A stretch of 60,850 nucleotides of DNA from a virus: IMG/VR virus record IMGVR_UViG_3300033149_001248, positions 1 through 60,850 of that record; one strand, written 5' to 3'. The translations under genes and the position numbers were made by a program. The notes below the pieces were generated by a model. That model was not told where the DNA came from. It made no database searches and saw only the letters and a list, made by a program, of their open reading frames with translations. How positions within the stretch are numbered: the stretch's first letter is position 1; every line of letters begins with the position of its first letter. Of the stretch, positions 8,255-17,283 are shown piece after piece.

Positions 8255-8993
8255 ATCTAAGCAACGCCTTTCTGATATCATGAACATCTTTCCCGATGTA
8301 GTAGTGGCCCGATAGGTGCGACTTCCACTTGCAGAAAACCGTTTCCGTTTCCTGAACGTTCAGCCCCCGTTCGCCTCTGGGAGGCGCTAGTCGTTCGCCC
8401 AACCCGTCGAGTAGGTATCTATGAGCGTCAACTAGCGTTCCCCCGCCTAGGTATCGTTCGGCTACTAGATTTGCCCCCTGCTTTGATGTAACGAACATGT
8501 CGTCCAGGTCGGCTTCGCTAAACTCGATGGGCGCTATAGCTAGTCGCTCTAGCATATCGGGAACCTTCCACTTAATCCACTCGCCAAACCCCGGCAACTC
8601 CGTTACCCGTCGCATCACGTCTCCGGCCTTCGGCCCGGCTTCGATCAACCAGTCAATAACGGCTCCCGCCCCCTGGGGGAAACGATTGCGTAGATACCCG
8701 ATAGCCCGTTTGGCTATCCGCCCCCGGAAGTGCCTACGCTCAACCCCTCTAGGCCAATGGGTTCCGCCTTCGACTATAGCCATCATACCCTTCCAATACT
8801 CAGTCGAGTCGGCTATCTCGCTAACGATACCACAGACCCCGGGATGGTAGTAGCACCAGTAGGTTACTAGCCAACGACGTAGCTGGTCCGGGGGTAGCTC
8901 CGCTTTCCAGAGCGCTACGTACAGAGGATCAAGGTCCAGGGTATCGACTAGCCGCTGGCCAAACTCGATGGCCGGTAAAGCGTCTTTGTTCAT
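8202..8993 (-). CDS. Amino acid:DNA transferase-like protein (thymine pyrophosphorylase family)
   Basis: 263 residues from MNKDALPAIE, where GGGAGA sits 7 bases upstream. The mostly helical sequence has WLVTYWCYYHPG near 41-52, EGGTHWPRGVERRHFRG near 75-91 and a helix-hairpin-helix-like segment LPGFGEWIKWKVPDM at 133-147. To my knowledge this is the signature of the alpha-glutamyl/putrescinyl-thymine pyrophosphorylase family, also called amino acid:DNA transferase. These enzymes displace the pyrophosphate of phosphorylated 5-hydroxymethyl-dU in DNA with an amine. The attached amino acid cannot be read from sequence. Confidence 0.75.
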   Translation of the reverse strand: MNKDALPAIEFGQRLVDTLDLDPLYVALWKAELPPDQLRRWLVTYWCYYHPGVCGIVSEIADSTEYWKGMMAIVEGGTHWPRGVERRHFRGRIAKRAIGYLRNRFPQGAGAVIDWLIEAGPKAGDVMRRVTELPGFGEWIKWKVPDMLERLAIAPIEFSEADLDDMFVTSKQGANLVAERYLGGGTLVDAHRYLLDGLGERLAPPRGERGLNVQETETVFCKWKSHLSGHYYIGKDVHDIRKALLRYAKTRTNQRLLQHLPTL

Positions 8994-9007
8994 CGTTCGG
9001 TCTCCCG

Positions 9008-10327
9008 TTAGATACCCCGCCAGGGTCGTTGAAGGTCTTTCAGTCGCAGCTTCCGCGCTTCGCCCATGAGCGTATCTCCGCATGGGGGCACATCTCCCTC
9101 ATGCTCTACGCAATACAAGCATCCCGACGGCGGGCAGCAGTCTAGGGGCTGGAACGGCTCATCGAGTGAGTGGCGTCGATAGACGGGCACGGCCGGTCCA
9201 TGACACTGAGCCGCTGTCGTGAATCGAGGCCCAAGGCTTGCTAGTGGTTCCCCTTTCCCCGTTGAGCAATACTCGTAGCATAGCCCGTAGGTTAGCCCTA
9301 ATCGTCTAGCCGCGGCCCGAAGTCGCTTATGGGCGCGTATCCGATAGTCTTCGTCAACGGTTCGCTGCCCGCCGATGTTCTGATTGAACAACCGCTCGAA
9401 CTGCTTACCTCGCTTGCCAAACACTCGTATCATCCGGCTAACCAACGTTGGTGCCCAGGAGAAACCAGCCTCCACAAACTTAACGATCACGTGGTCGGCT
9501 CCGGCATCGGCTAGCATGCGGAACAACTCGACTAGCTGATCGTTGCTAGTGACTCCGGGGATGACCGGATTAACCTGAATTGATACGTAGATACCAGCGT
9601 CATGTAACCGCCGAACATCCCGTAGCTGGTCGTCTAGCGGTGGAGCCCCTGGACTCATACGTCGCCAGTCATCGGGGTCCGACGTATTGATTGACTTTTG
9701 CGCATAGCTGTAGGGGTTCCGCCGTAGGAGCCCAATTGCCCAGGTTGGGTAGGTTAACCGGCTTAGGAAGAAAATTGGCAGCCCTCGATTAACGAACGCT
9801 CCGGCCGTTCGCATCGAGTTACCATACCACGATTCTAGCGGATTGAACGGGTCGTGAAAGCTAGTAATGTATCCGGCGGCAGCCCTATAGCAACGGTCTA
9901 GCTCCCGACCGACTTGCTCCCCGTAGTTAACTGGAACGGTTACTAGCCCCGTGCCCCGATAGCCGCGCACCCCGGCGTTGACGTAGCAATGAATACATCG
10001 CACGGGACAATAGCCCCCGTATGGCTCGGTCAGTAGCGCTTCAGTATAGCAAGGTCGAGGCCGTACCCCGGCCGGTTCGTGCTTCGACTTGTACCAGCCC
10101 TGAATCGACTTCCCCCGCTCTAACCGAATATGCGGGTAGGGGTCTAGATACACCTTGACGCGCATCTTTTCCTTGGCGTTTCGCACCATACCTATCTCCG
10201 CCCATCGTACTCGCATCTTCCGGCGGAGTAGGGGGTCATCCTCTAGCTCGATTGGGCCTAGGTACTTGCAAGGCTCCGGTCGCATGAAGTAGGCATAGCC
10301 GGTTTCGTCAGTCTTGGTTTTTGGCAT
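9008..10327 (-). CDS. Radical SAM enzyme, spore photoproduct lyase-like
   Basis: 439 residues. CxxxCxxC is at Cys107, 111 and 114 (YCPVRCIHCYVNAG), which binds the 4Fe-4S cluster and SAM. The barrel resembles the spore photoproduct lyase group, which acts on thymine in DNA. The C-terminal 60 residues carry extra cysteines (CCPPSGCLYC and a later Cys), possibly a second cluster. Radical SAM enzymes rearrange thymine-linked amino acids in known phage pathways; that role here is inferred from position between the kinase and transferase-like genes. It overlaps the kinase by 20 bases. Confidence 0.85.
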   Translation of the reverse strand: MPKTKTDETGYAYFMRPEPCKYLGPIELEDDPLLRRKMRVRWAEIGMVRNAKEKMRVKVYLDPYPHIRLERGKSIQGWYKSKHEPAGVRPRPCYTEALLTEPYGGYCPVRCIHCYVNAGVRGYRGTGLVTVPVNYGEQVGRELDRCYRAAAGYITSFHDPFNPLESWYGNSMRTAGAFVNRGLPIFFLSRLTYPTWAIGLLRRNPYSYAQKSINTSDPDDWRRMSPGAPPLDDQLRDVRRLHDAGIYVSIQVNPVIPGVTSNDQLVELFRMLADAGADHVIVKFVEAGFSWAPTLVSRMIRVFGKRGKQFERLFNQNIGGQRTVDEDYRIRAHKRLRAAARRLGLTYGLCYEYCSTGKGEPLASLGPRFTTAAQCHGPAVPVYRRHSLDEPFQPLDCCPPSGCLYCVEHEGDVPPCGDTLMGEARKLRLKDLQRPWRGI

Positions 10328-10874
10328 TGATCGACTCCCTTATCCAACGCAGTATTAGGTCAGGGGCCTGTTCGCAGGTAACTCGCCGACACTCGACCCC
10401 AGCCTCGGTAAGCCTCTGTCTAGCCCGCTCAATAACCTTCACCCGCCTAACCGTCTTAAACGTATTCAGTGGCTTCGTATTTCCAACACTCAACCGCCGT
10501 TTCCGTATCCGCTCTAGACAGGTGTCTATCGGGGTGGTCAGAAACACAACCTTGAGCCGATTCAACTGTGAACTCCACTTAACATCTTCGCTCAGTAATA
10601 GCCCCTCCGCGAGAACAACGGCGGGGTCGTGCTCGGTTATCACCTGTTGAATCAGCTGGTAGATAGCTCGGGCGTTTCCTATCGTATCCCCGCCACCGGA
10701 AGGGCTTTCGTAATGGCCTAATACGATTATACCCTCACTCTTGTAGTACAAAGGGTTTCGCCGTCGGGGTCGATACACGGGATACAGGGTTCGGTTTAAT
10801 CGTTTCAAGACTTCACGCATGACGGTGCTTTTGCCGGAACCCGATGTTCCTCGAATCTGAATCACGGTGGTCAT
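10308..10874 (-). CDS. 5-hydroxymethyl-dU DNA kinase-like P-loop kinase
   Basis: 188 residues. Walker A is GTSGSGKST at 9-17, followed by IIVLGHYESPSGGGDTIGN, a pattern I associate with phage 5-hmdU DNA kinases, then VVLAEGLLLS and CLERIRKRR as lid-like region. These kinases phosphorylate 5-hydroxymethyluracil in polymerised DNA, activating it for substitution. A GTGGAG ribosome site precedes the ATG. The next gene upstream, 3 bases away, matches the kinase's helical domain, so a protein that is fused elsewhere appears split here. Confidence 0.8.
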   Translation of the reverse strand: MTTVIQIRGTSGSGKSTVMREVLKRLNRTLYPVYRPRRRNPLYYKSEGIIVLGHYESPSGGGDTIGNARAIYQLIQQVITEHDPAVVLAEGLLLSEDVKWSSQLNRLKVVFLTTPIDTCLERIRKRRLSVGNTKPLNTFKTVRRVKVIERARQRLTEAGVECRRVTCEQAPDLILRWIRESINAKNQD

Positions 10875-10876
10875 GG

Positions 10877-11725
10877 CTAATTCTCCACACGATAGATTCT
10901 CTTAGGTCGGCCCTGATTAAACAGCGTCCGTTCGTATCGGTCAAACTCGCACAGGCAATTCTGCCAGTCAATCGCTTCCATGCGTCGGGTTAGTCCTCTA
11001 GGTAGCTTCGGTTCTAGGTTGTTTATTAGCTCAGTGAGGTAGCTCTCAAACGCCTCTTGGTTTAGGGGATGATTCAGGCGTCGCTCTAGAACACGATTCA
11101 ATCCACGACGGGAACCCGGACCCATCGGCGCCCATACCCGGCGGTCTTTCCACTGGCCGGTTAGAGCTAAGCGCAGGTCAGCCGTAATTTGCCCAGCCAT
11201 AAACGATCCCATGCCGCGTCGAGGCACCAGCGCAGCCCAGGTCTCCCGCATGCTGTCGGTATTGATCGGTGGAGGATTGTCGGCTAGAGGACAGACCGTA
11301 TAATCAACGACGCACGATACCTTGTCTGTCCCATCGTTACCCCTGACCATATAGGCGCCGTTGAAAATCGTGTTGCCCTGACGTCTGTAGGCCCGTAGTT
11401 GTTGCTTTACCCGCTCCGGCTCCCATGTCTCCGGGAACCCGATTAGCTCTAGGGTCTCCGGCCGGTTGAAGAATCTCGCTAGCGCGCAGGCGATTAGCAT
11501 ATTGGGATGGTCTTTATAGGGATTATACCAGTGGCGGATCAGCCACCGACTAACCCGGTCATCCCGTCGGATAACATTACAGAAACGATAACGCCTCAGA
11601 ATCGGATCATCCGTCCAGGGCCAGGGTTCCCCGGCCTCTTTACGCTGGCGGATAGTCTCCCGTTCCCGAATCCAATAGACTAGCCGATCAATCGGCCGCA
11701 GCTTCGCTACCCGTTCCAGGTCCAT
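10877..11725 (-). CDS. 5-hmdU DNA kinase helical-domain protein
   Basis: 282 residues from MDLERV (TGGAGG 6 bases upstream). Conserved features are EREtIRqRKEAGEPWPWTDDPIL (20-43), YRFCNVIRRDDR (46-57), RFFNRPETLELIGFP, IFNGAYMVRG and a late GPGSRRGLN. To my knowledge this is the helical domain that accompanies or is fused to 5-hydroxymethyluracil DNA kinases in phages and some eukaryotes. It probably recognises DNA or the modified base. It is the first gene of the cluster, 30 bases downstream of the polymerase. Confidence 0.75.
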   Translation of the reverse strand: MDLERVAKLRPIDRLVYWIRERETIRQRKEAGEPWPWTDDPILRRYRFCNVIRRDDRVSRWLIRHWYNPYKDHPNMLIACALARFFNRPETLELIGFPETWEPERVKQQLRAYRRQGNTIFNGAYMVRGNDGTDKVSCVVDYTVCPLADNPPPINTDSMRETWAALVPRRGMGSFMAGQITADLRLALTGQWKDRRVWAPMGPGSRRGLNRVLERRLNHPLNQEAFESYLTELINNLEPKLPRGLTRRMEAIDWQNCLCEFDRYERTLFNQGRPKRIYRVEN

Positions 11726-11755
11726 GGCTTCCTCCAAATAGTCGTCTAGGATGTG

Positions 11756-13894
11756 TTAGGCATCGTCTAACGGGCTTCCGTCGGAACCTAGCCGAATCCC
11801 CTCACTCCAGTTGTCGCTGTGGTATTCGATACCTACGGGCGTGGGAACCCCTATATCATCCCCGACCCGCTCCATAAGCCGTCGAATCTTCATGATCTTC
11901 GGCAGGTTTTCCCGCCAAGGCTCTGGCCCCCGGCCCCTGGGAAAGTCGAAGACCAATTCATCGTGTACCTGAATCACCATATAGTAGCCCCTAGGGTCTT
12001 TCCGATTCAGCATATTTAGATACCAAAAGCAGTTAATCATTGCTTTCATCATCCACCAGCAAGCCGTTCCCTGTACCCGATAATTCAGAGGAACCGTCGG
12101 CCGAACCCCGCCCCACCTGGTGCGTTCGCAGACTAGGGGATAACCTCGTTTCGGGTCCACGGTTTTATCGGGGAACGTTTCCACGTAGCCGTTCTCATCA
12201 GCAAACCGAATCGACTCTTGATTCAACTGGTGTATCTGCTTAAACCGTTTCTGAATCTTCGCCTGCGCCCCCTTAACGTGGTAAGCACGGTCGGCGGTTC
12301 CGCTCGATTCGACGGCCCCGTATTGTACAGCAAAATTGCCGTTTTTCACCCACTGGTACCAGGTAGCCTTGTATTTTTTCTTGAACAACCGACCATCTAT
12401 CTCACCATCCGGACCCCGGCATTCCTCGAACAACTCGGGGTGGAGGATATGCGCCACTAGTAGATGATAGCTCCCGTAGTACGGTGGCTCACCGGGCCGC
12501 TCGAACAAACGGATCATCTCCCGTTCGCCCGCTTTGTAGGCGGGTATGCGTAGCTCGATATTCTCCGCGTCCAGCGACCACCACTCCCGCCCCGGCCCTG
12601 GGCCGAAACAGTAGCGTAGGTTGAAGCCTTCCTGCTTGCTGATATTTTGTTCGTTAGGGTTCTGACTCGACCACCGCAACGTGTTTGTTCCCGTCGGGTT
12701 AAGACTCGGGTGAAGCACCATCCAACCTTCGTCATCCGTCGGTAGCCAAAACCGCTCGTAGCCCTTTAGGTAGTTGATCGCCGTATCCCGTTTCCGTTTC
12801 TCCGCTAGGGCTTTCAGGAACCGATAGGCATCGGATTCCGGGGGTAGCCGGTCTAGGTAGCTCGATATAGCATACTTGTTTAGCTGTAGCTGCCCCGTCT
12901 TCGATGAACGGAGAATCGCTTTTGAGCCGATAGTTTCTCCCATCGTTCCCGCCCGGTCCCAGGGGGCTTGTTCGGCTAGACGATCTACGTCAACCAACGC
13001 TTCGGTCAACAATCGTTCCGCCACCGCTAGCAACGAGCGGTTGTTTCCCGCCCGGGGTAGCTCTAGCTCCATCCCATGACGGGTGGCTATCGCTTTACAA
13101 CGGTTGCCGAACCGGCGGCTTTCGCGCTGGTAACGCATCCGTAGTTGTCGGAGTCTCGGGCGGTTTACGGTGATCCCTCGCCGTTCCATAGCGCAGACTA
13201 TCGGCAGAACCTTCAGCCGCTCCCTGTAGATACGCACCAATCTCCGTTGCCAAATCAATCGACGCTGTACCCGCCAAAGGGCTAGCGTCGTTGCGCTATC
13301 GGCATTTGCATATTCGGCTGCTACCAGTCGCCAGGGGTGGTCCTGGGGGTAGCCCTCTAGCTCCGCTAGCTGAGCGGGCAGCCAACTATCAAACTTCCAA
13401 ACCGATTGCTTCGCGCTCGGCATATCGGGCCGTCCTGCGGCGGCTATCTGAATATCGGGGTATTGCCGGCGGGCTAGATTCCGCGCTTGCTGGACTGCTT
13501 CCGACAACCGCTTTTCGTATTCGGATATGTCCACCCCTAGATACTCCAGCGCCATGGTCGTTAGGTCGTGGGGGTGGAGGCTATTCAGCAGGTGCCCGGC
13601 TAGTAGGGTATCCCGAACCTTCGACCAATCCCAGCGAAGGTCGGGCATAATCGTCTTGAGCGCTTGATAGTCAAACTTGGCGTTCTGGAGAACAAGCACT
13701 GTTGCCCGATCTATCGCGTCCTGAATCTCCGCTAGTGAGCGTTCGTCTATCTTCGGCTCACGGGTTTGGGGATCGACCTCAAACGTCCACCACTCTTGCT
13801 CCCCGTTTGCCCAAGCCATCGTGACTAGATACGGTTTGGCTCCGTGGTAGAGGTCTAGACCAGTCGTTTCGGTATCCAGCGCAGCAGTAGTCAT
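11756..13894 (-). CDS. DNA polymerase, family A with 3'-5' exonuclease
   Basis: 712 residues. The exonuclease domain is N-terminal (ALDTETTGLDL with the DxE pair, then LQNAKFDYQAL). Polymerase motif A is WWSLDAENIELRI, motif B the O-helix region WVKNGNFAVQYGAVESSG, and motif C VIQVHDELVFDF. There is no 5'-3' exonuclease domain, as usual for phage enzymes. Motif A has AEN where most family A enzymes have SQ, and motif B reads KNGNFAVQYG rather than KAINFGLIYG. The enzyme would have to accept 5-hydroxymethyl-dUTP if the modification model holds. Confidence 0.95.
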   Translation of the reverse strand: MTTAALDTETTGLDLYHGAKPYLVTMAWANGEQEWWTFEVDPQTREPKIDERSLAEIQDAIDRATVLVLQNAKFDYQALKTIMPDLRWDWSKVRDTLLAGHLLNSLHPHDLTTMALEYLGVDISEYEKRLSEAVQQARNLARRQYPDIQIAAAGRPDMPSAKQSVWKFDSWLPAQLAELEGYPQDHPWRLVAAEYANADSATTLALWRVQRRLIWQRRLVRIYRERLKVLPIVCAMERRGITVNRPRLRQLRMRYQRESRRFGNRCKAIATRHGMELELPRAGNNRSLLAVAERLLTEALVDVDRLAEQAPWDRAGTMGETIGSKAILRSSKTGQLQLNKYAISSYLDRLPPESDAYRFLKALAEKRKRDTAINYLKGYERFWLPTDDEGWMVLHPSLNPTGTNTLRWSSQNPNEQNISKQEGFNLRYCFGPGPGREWWSLDAENIELRIPAYKAGEREMIRLFERPGEPPYYGSYHLLVAHILHPELFEECRGPDGEIDGRLFKKKYKATWYQWVKNGNFAVQYGAVESSGTADRAYHVKGAQAKIQKRFKQIHQLNQESIRFADENGYVETFPDKTVDPKRGYPLVCERTRWGGVRPTVPLNYRVQGTACWWMMKAMINCFWYLNMLNRKDPRGYYMVIQVHDELVFDFPRGRGPEPWRENLPKIMKIRRLMERVGDDIGVPTPVGIEYHSDNWSEGIRLGSDGSPLDDA

Positions 13895-13916
13895 ACCACC
13901 CCCATCGAAGATAGAG

Positions 13917-13973
13917 GCGGGCGGCCAGCGACCAACCGCGACCGGGGCCGCAGGAAGCCACCGGCCGACCCGC
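13917..13973 (-). repeat. Intergenic hairpin between SSB-like gene and polymerase
   Basis: GCGGGCGGCC (13917-13926) pairs with GGCCGACCCGC (13963-13973), with one bulged base. There is no T run on the leftward side, so it is more likely an RNA-stability or partial attenuation element than a full terminator. Confidence 0.5.
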
Positions 13974-14008
13974 TAAGGCAAGGAGAAACGACCATGCGCC
14001 GCACCCGG

Positions 14009-15067
14009 CTAGCCTTCGTGAAGCTCGGTCCAAGGCACGGCTTTGAACGTTCGGTTGTCGTCCAGGGCTTTGACCGTAGCCGTCTTTCGGCCAGCGAAAA
14101 CCTTGGTTACCTCAACCTCGATGGACTTGCGCGCCTTGGGCGGGCGGTACAGATAAATCTCACCAACCTCGGGCGCCCATTCCTCGGGGGATTCGTCTTC
14201 ATCCCCGTCGGCCTCATCCTCAAACGGGGCGTCATCATCCCCGTCGGCCTCATCTCCGTCGGCCCCGGCGTTTTGTACCATCTCAACTACGTCGGTCCAG
14301 GTCTCAGCCGCGTCGATCTGATCCTGGGTTAGCCCGGCCTGGAGGGCTAGCTCGTTAAGCCGGTCTGCGGCTTCCGGCACGCCACGGTCGGCCTGCTCGG
14401 CCAAAGTATCGAGGTCCGTTTCGGATTGCGTGTCTGGCCCTGTCTCGGCCTCAGAGGGGGTATTCTCGGCCCCGTCGGCTCCGTCTTCGTCCGACCCCGT
14501 AGCGTCTTCTACGGCGTCCGCTTCCCCGCCGTCCGATTCGGCGTATTCGCAGACCCCCCGCCACTGGTGCTGCACCCGCGGGTTCGGGAACTGCTCGGTG
14601 GGCGTACCCTGCCAGGTACGAAACCGGAAGTAAGGCCCGGCCTGCTTGAGCATATCAACCACGGCGTCCAAATCCTCGAACGACAACCCGGCCGTATCAA
14701 CACCGAGTTTTCGCAACTCGTTGAGGACCCAAGCCAGGTGATCCTCGACGGTTTCCCGGCTCCGTCCGGGGGTATCGCAGAGCGGTTCCATGATCGACGT
14801 TCGCAGACCCTCAATCCGAATACCATCGAACACTTTCGGTTCGACCACGACTCCGGCAGCGTAAAAGTACGGCTCACCCTCGAAGTCGCCGGATTTGTAG
14901 GTGTCAAACTTACACTCCACGAGTCGAGCAATACCGCCCTCGATCCCGGCGGGCAAGTCTCCGCCCGCTCCATAGTTGGTCTCATCGTTCTTGTGGGCAT
15001 CGAACGCTTTGCGTCCGGCTTCGCCCAGCTTCGACAACAGCTTGCTCTTGCTTCGTTGCTTAGCCAT
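14009..15067 (-). CDS. Single-strand DNA-binding-like replication protein
   Basis: 352 residues from MAKQRSKSK (TTGGAGGTC upstream). The N-terminal 160 residues form a beta-rich domain with ARLVECKFDTYKSGDF and GEPYFYAAGVVV. The middle is long and very acidic (runs of Asp/Glu), followed by a C-terminal beta domain from about residue 290 (VGEIYLYRPPKARKSIEVEV). This layout and its position beside the ATPase, nuclease and polymerase suggest a single-strand DNA-binding protein. The assignment is from gene context and general resemblance, not a diagnostic motif. The acidic run could mimic DNA or bind partner proteins. Confidence 0.55.
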   Translation of the reverse strand: MAKQRSKSKLLSKLGEAGRKAFDAHKNDETNYGAGGDLPAGIEGGIARLVECKFDTYKSGDFEGEPYFYAAGVVVEPKVFDGIRIEGLRTSIMEPLCDTPGRSRETVEDHLAWVLNELRKLGVDTAGLSFEDLDAVVDMLKQAGPYFRFRTWQGTPTEQFPNPRVQHQWRGVCEYAESDGGEADAVEDATGSDEDGADGAENTPSEAETGPDTQSETDLDTLAEQADRGVPEAADRLNELALQAGLTQDQIDAAETWTDVVEMVQNAGADGDEADGDDDAPFEDEADGDEDESPEEWAPEVGEIYLYRPPKARKSIEVEVTKVFAGRKTATVKALDDNRTFKAVPWTELHEG

Positions 15068-15303
15068 TACTGACCTCCAACCGATTGAGGAAACACGATC
15101 TTGACCGTGGCTTGAGAGGCGTGTAAATCGTTTGTTTCTAACGCATCCACCCCCAGCCACACTTCATCGTCTAGACGGTTCTCCCGTCTTTCTACGCTAA
15201 CGACCGTTACACGAATCGCCTTCGGTACGCGACGGTTCGGGGCTTCGCTACCTTGAATCGGCAGCACTAGGTCTTCGTTTCGTACTAGCTTGACCACTTT
15301 CAT
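15067..15303 (-). CDS. Small unknown replication-module protein
   Basis: 78 residues, mainly beta by composition, with no motif I recognise. Start at 15303 with AAGGGAAG upstream. It overlaps the ATPase gene end by 4 bases and its stop abuts the SSB-like gene's start, so it is coupled to both. Confidence 0.75.
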   Translation of the reverse strand: MKVVKLVRNEDLVLPIQGSEAPNRRVPKAIRVTVVSVERRENRLDDEVWLGVDALETNDLHASQATVKIVFPQSVGGQ

Positions 15304-16190
15304 CGTTTCTTCCCTTTGCTCTTGCTGCTAGCGGTCGATTGCCCCTTTACCAGTTTGATAAACTTATCATACGTCGGATCCACAATTACGTCTGGGAGCA
15401 CCGTACCACGGGGAATCCGAAACTTTGTTATGTACACATCATGAGGGCCGGTTCGCAAACAGTATTCTACCCCGGAGCCACGAGCCATCGTAACGACTTC
15501 CTTGCCCCCTATTGTAGCCCGTTTCTCGACCATGCGCGGACGGATAAACGTTTGGCAGATGTAGTCACAAGCTGGGTTTAGCCAACCCATAACGCTCGGA
15601 GTTAGTGCGCTGCCGACGTAGGGGGTTAGTAACTCGCCACTTTCCTCGACGTTGAACTCCCGCTCCTGAGCAACGATAACAACGTTGCAGGGTAGGTTGA
15701 GCAACGCCCGCAGTAGCTCCTTCATCTGAAGCGAACACTGACCCCAGTCCTCGCGCTTCGCCATCCCCCAGCTTTTCTGGGCAGGTAGCTCGTCCAACCC
15801 TAGTATCTCCTTGAGCACTAGGTCTTGGAGGCCCGTAGCATGATCGAGCACAACGGTTTGGTACTTCCCGGATTCGACTATGTGGTCGGTCAGGGGCCGT
15901 ATCTCCGATGACTCTTGGAGCGCTACTTGGTCAATCGTTTTGCGATACTCGGGGGTGTCGATGGACAACAACTCACCCGGTTGCGAACCGCCCGAAGCGA
16001 TGACGGCCAGAATCGGTTTCGGAAACGTGGCCCAAAACGTAGTCTTACCCGTTCCGCTCCGGCCGTAAAGACTCAGTTTGATTCCCTCGCTCAACGGCTT
16101 CAGGGGGGCAATCCTTGCAACCACGTCATTCGACGCCCGCTGCTTAGACTTTCTACCCCCGCTAGCGCTCACTCTACTGACTTTAGGCAT
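15300..16190 (-). CDS. RecA-like phage ATPase (Sak4-type recombination protein)
   Basis: 296 residues from MPKVSRVSASGG (GAGGTG 5 bases upstream). Walker A is LSLYGRSGTGKTTF; Walker B is YQTVVLDHATGL; later NVVIVAQEREF. Family members are single-domain RecA-like recombinases or NTPases found beside SSB and exonuclease genes in phages. It probably loads on single-stranded DNA with the neighbouring SSB-like protein. Upstream is a RecB/Cas4-like nuclease, which completes a recombination set. Confidence 0.8.
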   Translation of the reverse strand: MPKVSRVSASGGRKSKQRASNDVVARIAPLKPLSEGIKLSLYGRSGTGKTTFWATFPKPILAVIASGGSQPGELLSIDTPEYRKTIDQVALQESSEIRPLTDHIVESGKYQTVVLDHATGLQDLVLKEILGLDELPAQKSWGMAKREDWGQCSLQMKELLRALLNLPCNVVIVAQEREFNVEESGELLTPYVGSALTPSVMGWLNPACDYICQTFIRPRMVEKRATIGGKEVVTMARGSGVEYCLRTGPHDVYITKFRIPRGTVLPDVIVDPTYDKFIKLVKGQSTASSKSKGKKR

Positions 16191-16198
16191 GATACACC

Positions 16199-17251
16199 TC
16201 ACAATTCGGGGAACAACGTATCAATCCGCCGCAGCCCGGCGGTCGAACCCGTATCCAGGTATTCATCCAAATCCGTTCCGCCACCATCGGCCAACGGGTT
16301 GTAAATCCCATAGGGCGTCCGCCAGTGGTAGCGGTTCGTTTTCTTGATCACTTTCCAAACGTACCAATCCCAAATGTTCTCCAAGACCGGCTCTAAAAAC
16401 TCTATCCAGAATCGGTATAGGTGACGGCCGGGTACTTCGACTTCCCATCGCATGAAGTAGTGCTCTGGCTCACCCCGGATAAGACCTCCTAACCGTTCGT
16501 AAAACTCATCCGTTGACTCACCCTTACGTTGGCGAATCGAGTGTTTACCCCCGGCTAGCGGTCGGCGGACAACGTTGTATATTACCCCGGCCGGAGCCTT
16601 CGGAAGTTTAGGCTCAAGCCGCTGCCGTCGGTGCTCCTGAAGGGCGAATAGATAGAGGCCCGTTTGTAGGTCGAACAGCAGCTGGCGTTGTAGCCGTTCC
16701 GGCTCGACTTGCCCCTTGGTTTTATGCTCGCGCAGGTAGAGTTTGTTTCGCAACAGGTCAACCCCGTCCCACTTACCCCGTAGTCTAACCCGACGGCCGG
16801 AACCTAGCTGGACGGTAACGTCAAACGTAGTTTCCTGGAGCAGGGGCTTTCGGTTCACGGCGGTATCCCGATGTTCCCAATACTCCAGATAGGCCGGGAA
16901 CTGTACGCAACAGACCCGATACCAGTGTTCGATCTGGGGGGAACTATCCGGGTACCGACGCATGAGGCCTCGGCAGTAGTCGGCTAATGGCTTCCGCCAA
17001 TCGCCGTCTTTTGCCCAACCGGCTTCGGCCGTATGCCACATCTGGCCATACTCGATACGGTGGTTGAACTGATCAACGGGAGCAAGACCCTCCATAACCT
17101 GGACTCGGAACCGCTCCCGACAAATCAAGAATAGGTTAATCATCGACTGGGTTAGACCATCCTCCTCCGGCCCCTGCCACGGCCGAAACCCGGTCCGTTC
17201 CCTGGCTTGAACATTCTCCAAAGACGCCTTTAGCTTGCTCGGTAAAGCCAT
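16199..17251 (-). CDS. PD-(D/E)XK nuclease, RecB/Cas4-like
   Basis: 350 residues from MALPSKLKA (TGGAGTGGAG upstream). A helical start (QSMINLFLICRERFRVQ) carries the YxLCxxxF-like entry pattern of RecB nucleases. The active site is GKWDGVDLLRNKLYLREHKTKG, with Asp, then Glu-x-Lys. The C-terminal cysteine cluster of Cas4 is not evident. The likely role is an exonuclease for recombination or DNA processing, next to the RecA-like ATPase. Confidence 0.8.
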   Translation of the reverse strand: MALPSKLKASLENVQARERTGFRPWQGPEEDGLTQSMINLFLICRERFRVQVMEGLAPVDQFNHRIEYGQMWHTAEAGWAKDGDWRKPLADYCRGLMRRYPDSSPQIEHWYRVCCVQFPAYLEYWEHRDTAVNRKPLLQETTFDVTVQLGSGRRVRLRGKWDGVDLLRNKLYLREHKTKGQVEPERLQRQLLFDLQTGLYLFALQEHRRQRLEPKLPKAPAGVIYNVVRRPLAGGKHSIRQRKGESTDEFYERLGGLIRGEPEHYFMRWEVEVPGRHLYRFWIEFLEPVLENIWDWYVWKVIKKTNRYHWRTPYGIYNPLADGGGTDLDEYLDTGSTAGLRRIDTLFPEL

Positions 17252-17283
17252 AGTCTCGCTCCACTCCAAGTGGCCCTTGGGGG

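Noticed and set aside
14426-15073. 215-codon rightward frame opposite the SSB-like gene
   Set aside because: Arises from the acidic low-complexity region read in reverse; no motif or ribosome site.
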